Assembly (NCBI GenBank): GCA_964586655.1
Contig: CAZPGY010000005.1
Location: 62,001 to 126,000 of the forward strand
Reading direction: 5' to 3'
Length of the DNA: 64,000 nt
Source: JAJYSO01 sp964586655
GTDB taxonomy: Bacteria; Bacteroidota; Bacteroidia; Flavobacteriales; Flavobacteriaceae
Part shown: positions 44,998-54,661 of the stretch, one piece after another
Layout: the number at the start of each line of letters is the position of its first letter
How positions within the stretch are numbered: position 1 is the first letter of the stretch
Program-made: the position numbers and the translations under genes
Notes under the pieces: model-generated
What the model was told of the DNA's origin: nothing
What the model saw: only the letters and a program-made list of their open reading frames with translations
Databases searched by the model: none

Positions 44998-45936
44998 TTA
45001 CGATTCCTTTAAGAATTTGATATTCCGTTTTAAACCTTTGTATTTGGTGCGTTTGACTGCCGATTTTTTAAATACTTTTCGAAAAGTATCCTCGGTAAGT
45101 TCTTCCCAATCGGCTTTTGTCATGCCCATTAAATCGGGGTGGGCATTGAATAAAGGTTCGCTGTGAGGCGTGGCAAAGCGGTTCCACGGACATACATCTT
45201 GGCAAATATCACAACCAAACATCCAATCTTCAAACTGACCTTCCATCCCTTTGGGAATAATTTCGTCTTTGAGTTCGATGGTAAAGTAAGAAATACATTT
45301 ACTCCCATTGACGCGGTGTGGTTCTTCGATGGCGCCGGTGGGACAGGCGTCGATGCATTTGGTACAGGTGCCGCAATAATCGGCTACGCGGGAGTCGTAT
45401 TTTAAATCGAGGTCAATAATGAGTTCGGCAATAAAGTGAAAAGACCCTCTTTGTTTGCGCAGGAGCAGGGTGTGTTTGCCAATCCATCCCAATCCGCTTC
45501 TTGCAGCCCAGGCTTTGTCCAAAACCGGAGCCGAATCGACAAAAACACGGCCTTCGACATGGCCAATTTCTTCACGAATGCGAAATAGCAGCTCTTTGAG
45601 TTTGCGTTTGAGAACAAAATGATAATCCCGACCATACGCATATTTGGAGATTTTGTAGGTGTCGTCGCCTTGCTGTTCTTCCGGGTAATAGTTGAAGAGT
45701 AGCGATACCACACTCTTGGCGCCGGGAACGAGTTTGGTGGGGTCGAGGCGTTTGTCAAAATGATTCTCCAGCCATTTCATTTTGCCGTTCATGTTGTGAC
45801 GCAAGTAATATTCTAATCGCGGGGCTTCTTCTTTGAGAAATTCAGCTTTGCTAATTCCACAAGCCATAAATCCTAAGCGTTGAGCTTCGGCTTTGATAAA
45901 CAGGGAGTTTCGTTCTGCGCGTTCAGGATTAATCAT
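44998..45936 (-). CDS. queG: Epoxyqueuosine reductase
   Basis: A 312-residue cobalamin- and Fe-S-dependent enzyme that performs the last step of queuosine synthesis in tRNA. The two [4Fe-4S] motifs are CGTCTKCIDACPTGAI and FGCDICQDVCPWNRF. The N-terminal part has LGFMACGISKAEFLKEEAPR and WAARSGLGWIGKHTLLLRKQ, a characteristic QueG block. C-terminal HEAT-like repeats found in some family members are absent. B12 dependence fits the presence of an adenosyltransferase gene at 16835. A minus-strand -7 box (TAGTTTTG, 45951-45944) lies 7 bp before the start codon. Confidence 0.93.
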   Translation of the reverse strand: MINPERAERNSLFIKAEAQRLGFMACGISKAEFLKEEAPRLEYYLRHNMNGKMKWLENHFDKRLDPTKLVPGAKSVVSLLFNYYPEEQQGDDTYKISKYAYGRDYHFVLKRKLKELLFRIREEIGHVEGRVFVDSAPVLDKAWAARSGLGWIGKHTLLLRKQRGSFHFIAELIIDLDLKYDSRVADYCGTCTKCIDACPTGAIEEPHRVNGSKCISYFTIELKDEIIPKGMEGQFEDWMFGCDICQDVCPWNRFATPHSEPLFNAHPDLMGMTKADWEELTEDTFRKVFKKSAVKRTKYKGLKRNIKFLKES

Positions 45937-45972
45937 AGTAATACAAAACTAAAGACAAAATCTTGGATTGAC

Positions 45973-46066
45973 TCGGAAAATTCATGAGATTTATTTTAAG
46001 CGGATTTGAGGGGTATGCTGAGTTTACTGAAGTACGTCAAATCCTACAGCTATACAGGCTTGTTAA
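45973..46066. repeat. Family A element, truncated copy A6
   Basis: CGGAAAATTCATGAGATTTA, GGATTTGAGGGGTATGCTGA, TACGTCAAATCCTACAGC and ACAGGCTTGTTA follow the same order as in copy A2, but the right half is missing. It lies upstream of queG and downstream of the YheT-like gene, both on the minus strand, so it is the one recognisable A-family sequence not between convergent genes. Further left, TCACGC and GCGTGA (46109-46126) form a small hairpin. Confidence 0.65.
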
Positions 46067-46140
46067 GGATCGGCTACTTATCGATTCTATCGTGAATTCA
46101 TTATAATATCACGCTAATAGGCGTGAAACCGGGCAGCGGT

Positions 46141-47097
46141 TCATTTAACCGACTTAAAAAACTGCAATGCGCGCATTTCTGCGTATGAATATTTGGAGCG
46201 CTTTAAAGGAAACGCACAATGCCCTCCAAACACGGGCAATTCCAAATGGATATAACGATGTGTTTTAGCCAAATCAATGGGATAATCCGGAGTGCCCAAC
46301 ATGGGGTCGTTTTGTGCGTTGAGAAGTAGAACCGGAGTTTGAATATGCGCCAAACAATGCCCGGGAGAAGCTTTTTCAAAATAGTCAGAAAGACTGGAAA
46401 AACCGTGTATGGGAACGATAAAAGTCTGGGCCAAATCGGTGAAGCTTTCAATTTGCTCAAGGGCTGCGCGATTGAGCAAGTGGGGAAATTTCTTGGATTT
46501 GGCGATGATTTTGTTTTTGATTCTTTTGATAAACCGATTGGCATATATTTTTCCCAATCCCTTTTGAATTTTTCCGGCACTGGACTTGAGAGAAATGGGC
46601 GTTGAAACTGCCGTGCCGGCTTTTATTTCGGCGGGGATAACCTTGGTGCCAAAGTAGTTTAAAATTTGGGCGCCTCCCAAGGAAAACCCGAGCAGATAAA
46701 GAGCTTTAAACCCTTTTTTTAGGATTTGCTTAATTACAAATTCCAAATCGTCTACCGAGGCATGGTGATACAATTGCGGTAACCGATTGAGTTTGCCGCC
46801 GCAACTCCGATTGTTCCAAGCAAAGACAGTATATCCTTTTTCTAAAAAATAATGCGCCGCCGAATTGTTGTAGTTGCTCTTTGAATCTCCTTCCAGTCCG
46901 TGACAGAGTACAATGGCTTTTTCCTTACTCTGGACGATAAAGTCTACCAGTAGGAAATCGCCATCGGGCATTTCCCATTGCGCTCGTTCATAAGCCGGCG
47001 GAAGGGTAGATTTAATGGCACCGCCGTAAATGGTCGATACGTGACCATTTCTATAAATAAAAGGCGATTTGTAGTCAGATTCAGAGCAGTGTGGCAT
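46141..47097 (-). CDS. YheT-like alpha/beta hydrolase
   Basis: A 318-residue hydrolase. The start MPHCSESDYKSPFIYRNGHV (ATG 47097) is chosen over an in-frame ATG at 47166 because HVSTIYGGAI and the preceding proline-rich region match the family N terminus, and because a -7 box TATTTTTG (47109-47102, minus strand) lies between the two. Nucleophile elbow LLGFSLGGAQIL, oxyanion region VLCHGLEGDSKSNY, and the late AQNDPMLG (Asp) and FGGHCAFP (His) complete the triad. Substrates of this family are poorly known; esterase or acyltransferase activity is plausible. Confidence 0.88.
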   Translation of the reverse strand: MPHCSESDYKSPFIYRNGHVSTIYGGAIKSTLPPAYERAQWEMPDGDFLLVDFIVQSKEKAIVLCHGLEGDSKSNYNNSAAHYFLEKGYTVFAWNNRSCGGKLNRLPQLYHHASVDDLEFVIKQILKKGFKALYLLGFSLGGAQILNYFGTKVIPAEIKAGTAVSTPISLKSSAGKIQKGLGKIYANRFIKRIKNKIIAKSKKFPHLLNRAALEQIESFTDLAQTFIVPIHGFSSLSDYFEKASPGHCLAHIQTPVLLLNAQNDPMLGTPDYPIDLAKTHRYIHLELPVFGGHCAFPLKRSKYSYAEMRALQFFKSVK

Positions 47098-47293
47098 ATG
47101 GCAAAAATAGAAAAAACAATAGTGTTTTAGCAGGGCTTTATGTTTTTTGAATAAAGGGCTGAGCATCCTCGGAGATACTGTTCATATTATGCTGATTCCT
47201 TGCTCTTTATTGGCGGCTTTTTGCTGCAAATATTTGCAAAAAACAGCATAGATTGCCGAATGATTTCACTATTTTAGCTAACAAAATATCAAT

Positions 47294-48613
47294 ATGAAAA
47301 AATTTCTTTTATTCCTGTTTTGCTGTGGTCTGTTTTTACAGAAAACTTATAGCCAGTCTTTTGATGTGCAAAAATTGGACAGCTTGTTTGCCGTTCTCCA
47401 ACACAATGACAAGTTCATGGGGAGTGTTGCGCTTGCTAAAAACGGAAAGATTATTTACGCCAATACAGTGGGTTTTGCCGATGTACAACATCGAGTGAAA
47501 GCAGATCGAGATACCAAATATCGAATCGGTTCTATCTCTAAGACTTTTACGGCGGTGCTTATATTGAAGGCCGTTGAACAAGGGAAATTAAAACTCGATC
47601 AAAATATTGCTCAGTTTTTTCCGAAAATTCCTCACGCAAATGAAATTACCGTTAATCAGTTGCTTCATCATCGAAGTGGGATTCATAATTTCACAGCCGA
47701 TGAGGATTATTTGAACTGGAATACCATTCCTAAAACCCGGAAGCAAATGTTGGCCATAATTGCTGAAGGCGGAAGCGATTTTACGCCGGGGACAAAATTT
47801 GAATACAGCAACTCAAATTACGTATTGCTGACTTATATACTCGAAGAGGTTTTTAACAAGCCTTACGCCAAGCTTTTGCAACAATATATAGCCCAACCTG
47901 TGGGACTCGAAAACACCTATTTGGGAGGGGCGATCAATACGGCCGACCACGAGAGCAAATCTTATAAATATATGGGCGCTTGGAAAGTGCAACCCGAAAC
48001 GGATAGTTCCATTCCCTTGGGAGCCGGAGGAATTGTTTCCACCCCAACAGATTTGATCAAATTTAGCGAAGCTTTGTTTGAAGGAGATCTTTTGACGCCG
48101 GAGCAATTAAAACAGATGAAAACCTTTAAAGACGGCTATGGAATGGGCTTGATTAAAGTTCCTTTTTACGATAAAATAGGCTATGGCCATACTGGTGGGA
48201 TCGACGGTTTTTCTTCTGTATTTGCTTATTTCCCCGATCAACATATTGCCTATGCCCTCATCTCTAATGGAACAAACTACAGTATTAATAAAATTTCTAT
48301 TGCTGTTTTGAGTGCAGTCTACGACAAACCGTATAGCATTCCGCAATTCTCTAATTATGCGGTAAGTGCTGAAGATTTGGATAAATATTTGGGGGTCTAT
48401 GCTTCGGCACAAATTCCTTTAAAGATAACAATTACCAAAAAAGGGAATACTTTGATTGCACAAGGAACGGGTCAACCTGCTTTCCCGCTCACGCCCACGG
48501 CAGAAAACAAATTCGAATTTTCAAGAGCCGGGGTGGTACTAAAATTTAATCCCGAAGAAAATACGATGCAGCTAAAGCAGGGAGGCGGTACGGTGCTGTT
48601 TACAAAGGAATAG
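47294..48613 (+). CDS. Serine hydrolase of the beta-lactamase/DD-peptidase fold (class C-like)
   Basis: A 439-residue secreted protein with a signal peptide (MKKFLLFLFCCGLFLQKTYS). SxxK motif SISKTFTAV, Tyr motif EYSNSNYVLL and the third motif GYGHTGGIDGF define the serine beta-lactamase-like domain (PF00144). A C-terminal lipocalin-like extension follows (LGVYASAQIPLKITITKKGN). These proteins may act as esterases, peptidases or D-stereospecific hydrolases; antibiotic resistance should not be inferred. The gene is convergent with the CHAT protease gene, with 26 bp between the two stop codons. Confidence 0.9.
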   Translation: MKKFLLFLFCCGLFLQKTYSQSFDVQKLDSLFAVLQHNDKFMGSVALAKNGKIIYANTVGFADVQHRVKADRDTKYRIGSISKTFTAVLILKAVEQGKLKLDQNIAQFFPKIPHANEITVNQLLHHRSGIHNFTADEDYLNWNTIPKTRKQMLAIIAEGGSDFTPGTKFEYSNSNYVLLTYILEEVFNKPYAKLLQQYIAQPVGLENTYLGGAINTADHESKSYKYMGAWKVQPETDSSIPLGAGGIVSTPTDLIKFSEALFEGDLLTPEQLKQMKTFKDGYGMGLIKVPFYDKIGYGHTGGIDGFSSVFAYFPDQHIAYALISNGTNYSINKISIAVLSAVYDKPYSIPQFSNYAVSAEDLDKYLGVYASAQIPLKITITKKGNTLIAQGTGQPAFPLTPTAENKFEFSRAGVVLKFNPEENTMQLKQGGGTVLFTKE

Positions 48614-48639
48614 GGGTTTTGAAAATGTTCAGTCGTTTT

Positions 48640-51237
48640 CTATTCTGTTGAGTTTTGTTTGGGGCGTTTCAATTTGATTAACAGAAAGAGGAGCAGTACA
48701 ATGATAATTCCTATAGCGATCAAGTAAGTAATGGTAGAAGCAGGTTCGGCCGGAATATCCACTGTTCCATAATATGAAAAAGCGCCCCAGTAATAAGGAG
48801 ATTTTCGGACGTTGTCAATTTCATCGCTGTGGAGATAAGACAAACTTGCTTGATGGACAGCAAAATTTCTGGACCAATTTTTTTCTAATGCGGCATAGTA
48901 GTAGCCCATCCATTCTGCCGTGCTTTTATCATTGACTTCCCAGAGGGAAAACAAAATATTTTTAGCACCGGCATATCGAAATCCGCGAGCCAGGCTGAGT
49001 GCGCCTTCTCCTTTGCTGTATTTTCCGATTCCGGTTTCGCAGGCACTGAGGACGACCAGTTGAGGTGAAAAATGCATGCCGTAAAGGGTTTGGACTCCCA
49101 GTGTGCCATCGCTAAATAAAATGACAGGCTGTTGATGAAAGGTGCCGCCGAGTGCATGCGAGGAAATGTGAAGCATGCTGTACTGATCGGCTTGATTTAA
49201 AAAGGCCGATTTGGTGGCTTTTTCATTCATTAATAAGTGTCCGGGGAAATGCTTTTTAAGTGATTTGGCTTCCGCCACCGAAAAGTTTAAGGCTTGCGGA
49301 GTACCTTTAAAAACCGGAAAAAAACCCAATAGATTTTGGCGGGTTTTAAATCCGGGAGCGGGCTGGGCAAACTCTTGAAGGGAAAGCATGTAGGAAACAG
49401 CACTTTCCTTGACAAGAAAAGACATTTGCTCATAATTGCTGCCCGATTCAGGCTGGGTTAACAAGGTGGAGAAAGGCACAAAAGAGAGAATACCATCGGG
49501 AATAATAAGCAGTTTATCGGCTTTGGGCAGGTTTAATTTTTCATACAGTGCCGAGGAAGTCTTGACGAAATGAGGAATATCGCCGTTGATGAGCCCCGGT
49601 TTTGTAAAGAGCTGATTATACGTTCGAATAAGCTCCCTGAAATCAGTATAAGATGATTTGTTGGAAGTCAATTTATTGAATTGCAAAATCCCTTTTCCGA
49701 CGACCCATTGATAGATGGCGCTGTTTCCCATAAAATAACTGACCAGGGTTACATTCAAGGTGTCCGCTTTCTCCTGCAAAGTGTGGAGATTGAGGGGGGA
49801 ATCGGCTTGACCTTTTAAAATTCCTGATTGAAGTTGATTGTAAATCAGCCGTTGTCGGGTCAAAACTTGATTGTAAGACTGCTGCAATTCAGTCATTTGA
49901 TCAAGATTCAGATATCCGGTTCGGGTATGTTCATAAATGGTCTGTCCCAAGTTTGCAGATTGGCGTTGTAAGGCTTGAAGCTGTTGTAGTTTTTCGCCCT
50001 GATTAGCGGCAAGTGTGTGTTTTAATGCAGCGGCCTCCAAAACCACCTGTCCCTTTGTGCGGCTATCGATTTGCAGTGCCTTTTCCAACCATTTTTCATC
50101 GGTGGTCTGCCGGTATAAATGATATAAGATAGAAAGGACACGTTCACTGCGGCGGTCGATATTTTGTTGCGTCAACAACCGACTTTCTTGGGCATACATT
50201 TGTAAAAATAAGTACCGGTTGATTTGTGCTGCCAGCTTATAGGCTTTTAAGGCTTGCGTGCTTTCCCCTTGTTGTTGATATAGTGCGGCTTGAAGATCCA
50301 GTGCATCCATTAAAACAGTTTCGGGGTAGAGTTGTTTTTCTTTAGGCAGTTTTTGTTGGCGATTATAAAAGGGGATGAGCGTTTGGTAAACCTGCTGCAA
50401 GGCTTTGTGAGAATTGACAAGATCCAATTTTGAAAAATAAGCATTGGCCAGTTCCAACTGTAGTTTTGCCGTTTTTCGTCGACTTATTGTTGGTGATTTG
50501 AGTATGTTTTTAAGCAGGGAAACAGCCTGATTCTCTTTTCCTTTGCGGATTAAAATTTCGGCCAATAATCGCCGTGCCTGAATACTTTTAGGGGATAATT
50601 TTAAAACCGATGAGAGCAGAAGCTCTGCTTTTTCAATTTTTCCCAAGGCAAAGTATGAGGAAGCCAAATTTACCTTAAGTTTGGTTTCATCGGGTTGTTC
50701 TTTCAAAGCATTTTTGAGCAGGTCAACAGATTTTTGAAACTGAGATTCGCTGTAATATAGAACAGAGAGATTGAGGATGCCACTGATTTGCTGCGAGATA
50801 TTTCCTTTTTGCTTGGCCATTAAGATATATTGCTTAATGGTATTTTCGGCTTCTGCCAAAGCTTGGGTTTTGAGATATAAGTTTCCCAAAGGTTTTAAGC
50901 AATATTCAATGATATCATAGCGGTCAAGCGCATTTGAAAAAAAGATATGCTTGGCTTTTTCATAAAAATCAATGGCTTGAAACAAATTGTTCTTCTCTTT
51001 TTGAATGTAGGCTATATTGCAATAAGCCACCACTTTAGCCAACTGAACCGCACGAATGCTGTCCGGAGCTTGTTTGAGCGCTCGGGTTAGCTGTTGCAAA
51101 TTTTCGGGATGAGGTTGATTGAGATAGGTGTCCAGTTGGCTATAGATAAGGTCTGTTGTTTGGTGTTGGGCAAATCCGGAAATACTGATCAGGAGCGCTC
51201 CCATCAAACCTATTATATGTTGTTTTAAAATTTCCAA
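48640..51237 (-). CDS. TPR-CHAT protease, secreted and membrane-anchored
   Basis: An 865-residue protein from a TTG at 51237, which gives a signal peptide (EILKQHIIGLMGALLISISG) and overlaps the upstream gene by 13 bases; ATG 51204 would give a shortened one. About ten TPR-like helix pairs follow (ALAEAENTIKQYIL, GKIEKAELLLSSVLKLSP, GKENQAVSLLKNIL). The C-terminal CHAT caspase-like domain has His in LHISSHALGG (about residue 694) and Cys in VLSACETGIGKYSKGEGALS (about 733), both intact. A membrane helix (TYLIAIGIIIVLLLFLLI) and a short basic tail close the protein, so the protease should face the periplasm or outside. It is last in an operon with the PKD protein and a lipoprotein, divergent from an ECF sigma factor. 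Target unknown. Confidence 0.88.
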   Translation of the reverse strand: MEILKQHIIGLMGALLISISGFAQHQTTDLIYSQLDTYLNQPHPENLQQLTRALKQAPDSIRAVQLAKVVAYCNIAYIQKEKNNLFQAIDFYEKAKHIFFSNALDRYDIIEYCLKPLGNLYLKTQALAEAENTIKQYILMAKQKGNISQQISGILNLSVLYYSESQFQKSVDLLKNALKEQPDETKLKVNLASSYFALGKIEKAELLLSSVLKLSPKSIQARRLLAEILIRKGKENQAVSLLKNILKSPTISRRKTAKLQLELANAYFSKLDLVNSHKALQQVYQTLIPFYNRQQKLPKEKQLYPETVLMDALDLQAALYQQQGESTQALKAYKLAAQINRYLFLQMYAQESRLLTQQNIDRRSERVLSILYHLYRQTTDEKWLEKALQIDSRTKGQVVLEAAALKHTLAANQGEKLQQLQALQRQSANLGQTIYEHTRTGYLNLDQMTELQQSYNQVLTRQRLIYNQLQSGILKGQADSPLNLHTLQEKADTLNVTLVSYFMGNSAIYQWVVGKGILQFNKLTSNKSSYTDFRELIRTYNQLFTKPGLINGDIPHFVKTSSALYEKLNLPKADKLLIIPDGILSFVPFSTLLTQPESGSNYEQMSFLVKESAVSYMLSLQEFAQPAPGFKTRQNLLGFFPVFKGTPQALNFSVAEAKSLKKHFPGHLLMNEKATKSAFLNQADQYSMLHISSHALGGTFHQQPVILFSDGTLGVQTLYGMHFSPQLVVLSACETGIGKYSKGEGALSLARGFRYAGAKNILFSLWEVNDKSTAEWMGYYYAALEKNWSRNFAVHQASLSYLHSDEIDNVRKSPYYWGAFSYYGTVDIPAEPASTITYLIAIGIIIVLLLFLLIKLKRPKQNSTE

Positions 51238-53225
51238 ACGGCATAAATTTGTAATTGGGTTTCGGATTGTCTGAAGTTGTATGCGCATCGAAAACCGGCG
51301 CTGGGGCCAATTCGAACGCTGCCTGCACTAACATCCAAAAAAAGTCCGGCATCAAAATTAGTAAAATAATGAGTACATTTTTCCTTTTGGAAACTGTCTT
51401 CTGAGGGATTTCTAATTTCTTCTATACCCGGAGTTTTGAGATAAGCTTTTCCGATGGTTTGGGTTTTTATCTTTTGCTGAAGGTCCATTTTGAGTTGTAT
51501 TCCGCTGCCAAAAGACAGGAAGTCATTGATGTTATAACGATAGGAGGCCGGTACCAAATAGGCGGTAATATGGCGCGTTTGGCTGTTCTTGTGATAGCGG
51601 GTCAGCTTTGTAATATCGATAGCGTTGACTTGGGTTTCCGTAAAGGACTTTAAATTTTCAAAAGACCCGGAAGAGAGGAAGAATTCGGCTTGTAGGTAGC
51701 CGTGGTGGGGTTTAAAGGGAGAAACGGTAACTCCGGCAAAAAACTCCCGACTGTGAGTTCGCGAAGGGGTGTAAATATAGCCTGCTTTGGCACCAAAAGA
51801 AATACCCGGCCTAAACCAAGTGGTACTGTAATTGGTGTAGATTGGCGGATTTTCATCAAAGTAAATTGCCGTGCGGCTTTTGGTCTTTACCTTGTTCAAT
51901 TGATCGCCAAATGACAACCTGTACTTGACAAATCCCTTGGTAGAATCTCTGGAAGTAACGCCCTTTTGTCGGCTTCCGGGAAGGTAAATGTTCTTAAAAG
52001 TGAAGATGATTTTGTCGACGGTGGTAGTGGTATCTAAACAAGAATAAGTTACTTGTTTTCCCTCCGGACAAATTGGGCATTCGGGATACATCTTCAGGAC
52101 TTCCAAACTCGATTTGTCAAACATTTCCGGAGTCCCCACCTCTAAGCGGATGGTGTGCGCCGGGCCTTCTCCGTTATTCTGAAATTTTACCCTGAATTTG
52201 ATTTTTTTATGACGGACAAATCGGTAGCTCATATAGGTGCCGGTGGATGACATCTTATTGGGATCGTGTGAGGTGACAATCTCCAATTCCGTATCCTTGA
52301 CACTGTAGTTGCCATAATTTCTGTCGGGCACATAGATGCTACGCAAAGTAATGATGGCACTGGTATCTTTAAGCATTTCAGGAGTGGTTTCCAGGGTTCT
52401 GAAAACATGACGGATCTCTCCGGGCTGTAGGTCATTAAATGCTATGATTTGATGATTTCGGTAGGCTTCCTTAGATTTTTCCAGCACAAGTGGCAGGTCG
52501 AGCTGTTCTATCGAATCCTTGGTTAGGATTGGGAAAATGTAAATATCATTACGCTGTGCGGCCAGTCTGATTTCCGGTTTTTGTTTCTTGACGTGAGCGA
52601 TGTAGCCGGTTTCGTCTTTTACGATTTTCTCTCCGTGATACAGACGCGTTTCCTTTAAAATAAAGTTATCATCTTTAAACTTATCGTCATTATAAAAAAG
52701 GTATAAAACCCCGCTAACAGCATGATTAGATGTGTTTTTATAGCTGGTGATTAACACCATTTCTTGACCGGGAAGCGGATCTCGGTTCGTTTGGACCACT
52801 AAATCTTCCCCATCGGGAAAAACATGAGGACAATTGGCGTTGATGGCGCTTGTTGCTTTTGACAAGTCAGTGTTGATACTCACTTTTTGCGGACGACTGC
52901 TTGGGGGTTTCCCACTGTCATAATTGTTGGTGCTCCACAGGCGTACGGTATAAGTTCCTTTTTTTCGATAGGTGTGTTTTGGCGATTGCTCAAAGCTGTA
53001 TTCGCCGTCTCCAAACTCCCAATAATAGGTGTAATAAGCTTTGGGGGCTCCCGAGATTTGGCGTAGAGGGGGCATTTTGGCCCTAAAGTCAATTTCATTG
53101 CCCAAAACATCATAAAATATAGGAGCTTTTCGGGTAGTACTGTCCGTTGCAATTTGCGCAAATAGCTCGCTTCCCGAAAATAGCAGTACGACCCACAAGG
53201 CGATATGTTTAAGGCGAATCGACAT
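51225..53225 (-). CDS. PKD-domain envelope protein, possibly with C-terminal barrel
   Basis: A 666-residue protein with a signal peptide (IALWVVLLFSGSELFA). A PKD domain is visible at about residues 60-115 (YYWEFGDGEYSFEQSPKHTY, GTYTVRLWS). The middle has a DUF11/DUF7619-like beta domain (TSHDPNKMSSTGTY; KIKFRVKFQNNGEGPAHTIR). The C-terminal 200 residues (FRPGISFGAKAGYIY, FFAGVTVSPFKPHHGYLQ, DFLSFGSGIQLKMD, ending IYAVWKF) look like outer-membrane strands with a final Phe. This suggests a surface-exposed sensor or anchor inserted in the outer membrane. It starts 2 bp after the lipoprotein gene and overlaps the CHAT gene. Confidence 0.7.
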   Translation of the reverse strand: MSIRLKHIALWVVLLFSGSELFAQIATDSTTRKAPIFYDVLGNEIDFRAKMPPLRQISGAPKAYYTYYWEFGDGEYSFEQSPKHTYRKKGTYTVRLWSTNNYDSGKPPSSRPQKVSINTDLSKATSAINANCPHVFPDGEDLVVQTNRDPLPGQEMVLITSYKNTSNHAVSGVLYLFYNDDKFKDDNFILKETRLYHGEKIVKDETGYIAHVKKQKPEIRLAAQRNDIYIFPILTKDSIEQLDLPLVLEKSKEAYRNHQIIAFNDLQPGEIRHVFRTLETTPEMLKDTSAIITLRSIYVPDRNYGNYSVKDTELEIVTSHDPNKMSSTGTYMSYRFVRHKKIKFRVKFQNNGEGPAHTIRLEVGTPEMFDKSSLEVLKMYPECPICPEGKQVTYSCLDTTTTVDKIIFTFKNIYLPGSRQKGVTSRDSTKGFVKYRLSFGDQLNKVKTKSRTAIYFDENPPIYTNYSTTWFRPGISFGAKAGYIYTPSRTHSREFFAGVTVSPFKPHHGYLQAEFFLSSGSFENLKSFTETQVNAIDITKLTRYHKNSQTRHITAYLVPASYRYNINDFLSFGSGIQLKMDLQQKIKTQTIGKAYLKTPGIEEIRNPSEDSFQKEKCTHYFTNFDAGLFLDVSAGSVRIGPSAGFRCAYNFRQSETQLQIYAVWKF

Positions 53226-53227
53226 GG

Positions 53228-54211
53228 TTATAAATGATTGATATATTGAATCAGTTCCTCTGCATCACCGGTTTGAAGTTGCTGGGTAAAGGTAATTTTC
53301 CCATCTTCGGTCACCACCGGCACGGCTTCATATCGATAAGCATTGGCGTCTTTACTGACAAAAATGACGTGACCTGCACTTTGATTAGGAATCTCTCCAT
53401 ACTTTTCACTAAAAACCATATTGATACTGTCATAGGCAGAAAATAGCCCCACCCCGATACTCGGGGAATCATAGGTTAAAAACACCTTGCTGTTTGTTGC
53501 AGTATAGCCCGATGGAGCTTTGTTGTATAAAATGCCCCGCGGAGCCGGATCGGGATTAAAACGCGCAAAGCTAAACCAACCCAAAGTAGTCAACAAAGCT
53601 CGGTAACCGGAAACGGTGGGGTTACCGGCAGCATCGATGAGTTGGTAGGGAGAAACGGGATGGCCTGTATTTTCCCACAGAACATCGCAGTGGAGGTCTT
53701 GACAATTTGGCGCCCTAAAAACCGACAAAGATAAGTTGTTGTTTTGGGAAGGCATAAAGAGGAAAAATTCACCAACAAGCTCTACTGGTTGCCCGTTGTG
53801 GCGTATTTCGATATATCCTATGCCTTCACTGAGCAAGGGTTCAACACTTTGCCCGCTGTTGAGGCCATTGGTTGAAAGCTGACAAGCAATAAGTGCCCCC
53901 GGAGTGTACATTTCAAGGAGCGTCAAGGTTAAAGTATCTTGAATAATTACTCCATTTTGAGAAAAACTATCCGGAAAAATTTGAATGACTGTACCCTGCG
54001 CTGCTTTTATTGTGAATTCTTGAGCCCCCACAAATTTATAGGTCTGCAGTTTTCCCTCTCGGCAAGCAATCAGACTATTTTGGTAGGCCGATCCGTTAAT
54101 CTCAACACGATTGGGGTAGACCACCGGATTGGTAATACAGTCATCAATCTGATTGCTGCAAGCTTGCAGGCAGAAGGCTCCCAAAAGTAGATAGAGTAAA
54201 CGTAGCTTCAT
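53228..54211 (-). CDS. Lipoprotein of unknown function in the CHAT operon
   Basis: A 327-residue lipoprotein. The ATG at 54211 (MKLRLLYLLLGAFCLQACSN) gives a clean lipobox LQAC with Cys18; the longer in-frame start at 54349 would run through the leader hairpin. The mature protein is beta-rich (EFTIKAAQGTVIQIFPDSF, VIIQDTLTLTLLEMYTPGAL, LGWFSFARFNPDPAPRG), which resembles carboxypeptidase-regulatory-like or Ig-like folds. No known catalytic motif was seen. It is first in the three-gene minus-strand operon and probably resides in the outer membrane. Confidence 0.65.
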   Translation of the reverse strand: MKLRLLYLLLGAFCLQACSNQIDDCITNPVVYPNRVEINGSAYQNSLIACREGKLQTYKFVGAQEFTIKAAQGTVIQIFPDSFSQNGVIIQDTLTLTLLEMYTPGALIACQLSTNGLNSGQSVEPLLSEGIGYIEIRHNGQPVELVGEFFLFMPSQNNNLSLSVFRAPNCQDLHCDVLWENTGHPVSPYQLIDAAGNPTVSGYRALLTTLGWFSFARFNPDPAPRGILYNKAPSGYTATNSKVFLTYDSPSIGVGLFSAYDSINMVFSEKYGEIPNQSAGHVIFVSKDANAYRYEAVPVVTEDGKITFTQQLQTGDAEELIQYINHL

Positions 54212-54661
54212 AATTGCGATTAAAATCAGGTACAATTTACAATTTTTTTTAATAAAGGATGAAAAAAAGAGAAAAGGCCACCAGAAAACTTGTGGCCTTT
54301 CCTCAGCTATAGAAACACAAACACAGGAAACTAAAACAATTAAAAACAAACCAAATCTATGATGTCGATGTTTCCATAGCGGTTTATGAGGGGGCTGCTA
54401 AGGATTGGTTTTAATATTTGATTTTGTATAAAGGAGCGATGGTTTAAAACCGATTGCGCTGTAATAATTCATAACCGGATAAGGAGAAATTAATCTCGAA
54501 ATCGGAAAAAGCGGGGGTACAAATTTGTACGGTGTGTTTTGCAAATTTTTCATCTCAAAAGTTTTTTGGGGTTGTTAGCTGCCCTTATATCAAGATAAAA
54601 ACAAATTGTTACCCCCCTTTAACTTGTATTTTTAATTAGTTTTGTTGCAGACGCTTTAAAT
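54212..54661. other. Divergent control region of the CHAT/sigma module
   Basis: 450 bp between the divergent lipoprotein and sigma genes. It holds the leader hairpin at 54273-54300 and a plus-strand -7 box TAGTTTTG at 54637-54644, 18 bp before the sigma factor start. No ORF or repeat family is present. A promoter recognised by the module's own sigma factor might lie here, but no pair of matching motifs could be shown. Confidence 0.5.
54273..54300 (-). terminator. Leader hairpin (possible attenuator) of the lipoprotein-PKD-CHAT operon
   Basis: AAAGGCCAC (54273-54281) pairs perfectly with GTGGCCTTT (54292-54300). On the minus strand the stem is followed by TTCTCTTTTTTTC, like a rho-independent terminator, about 60 bp before the first start codon. 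It could act as an attenuator, or terminate spurious transcription. Confidence 0.5.

Noticed and set aside
47294..48613. Antibiotic-resistance beta-lactamase
   Set aside because: SxxK, YxN and HTGG motifs only define the broad serine hydrolase fold; the C-terminal lipocalin-like extension points to an esterase/peptidase-type member.
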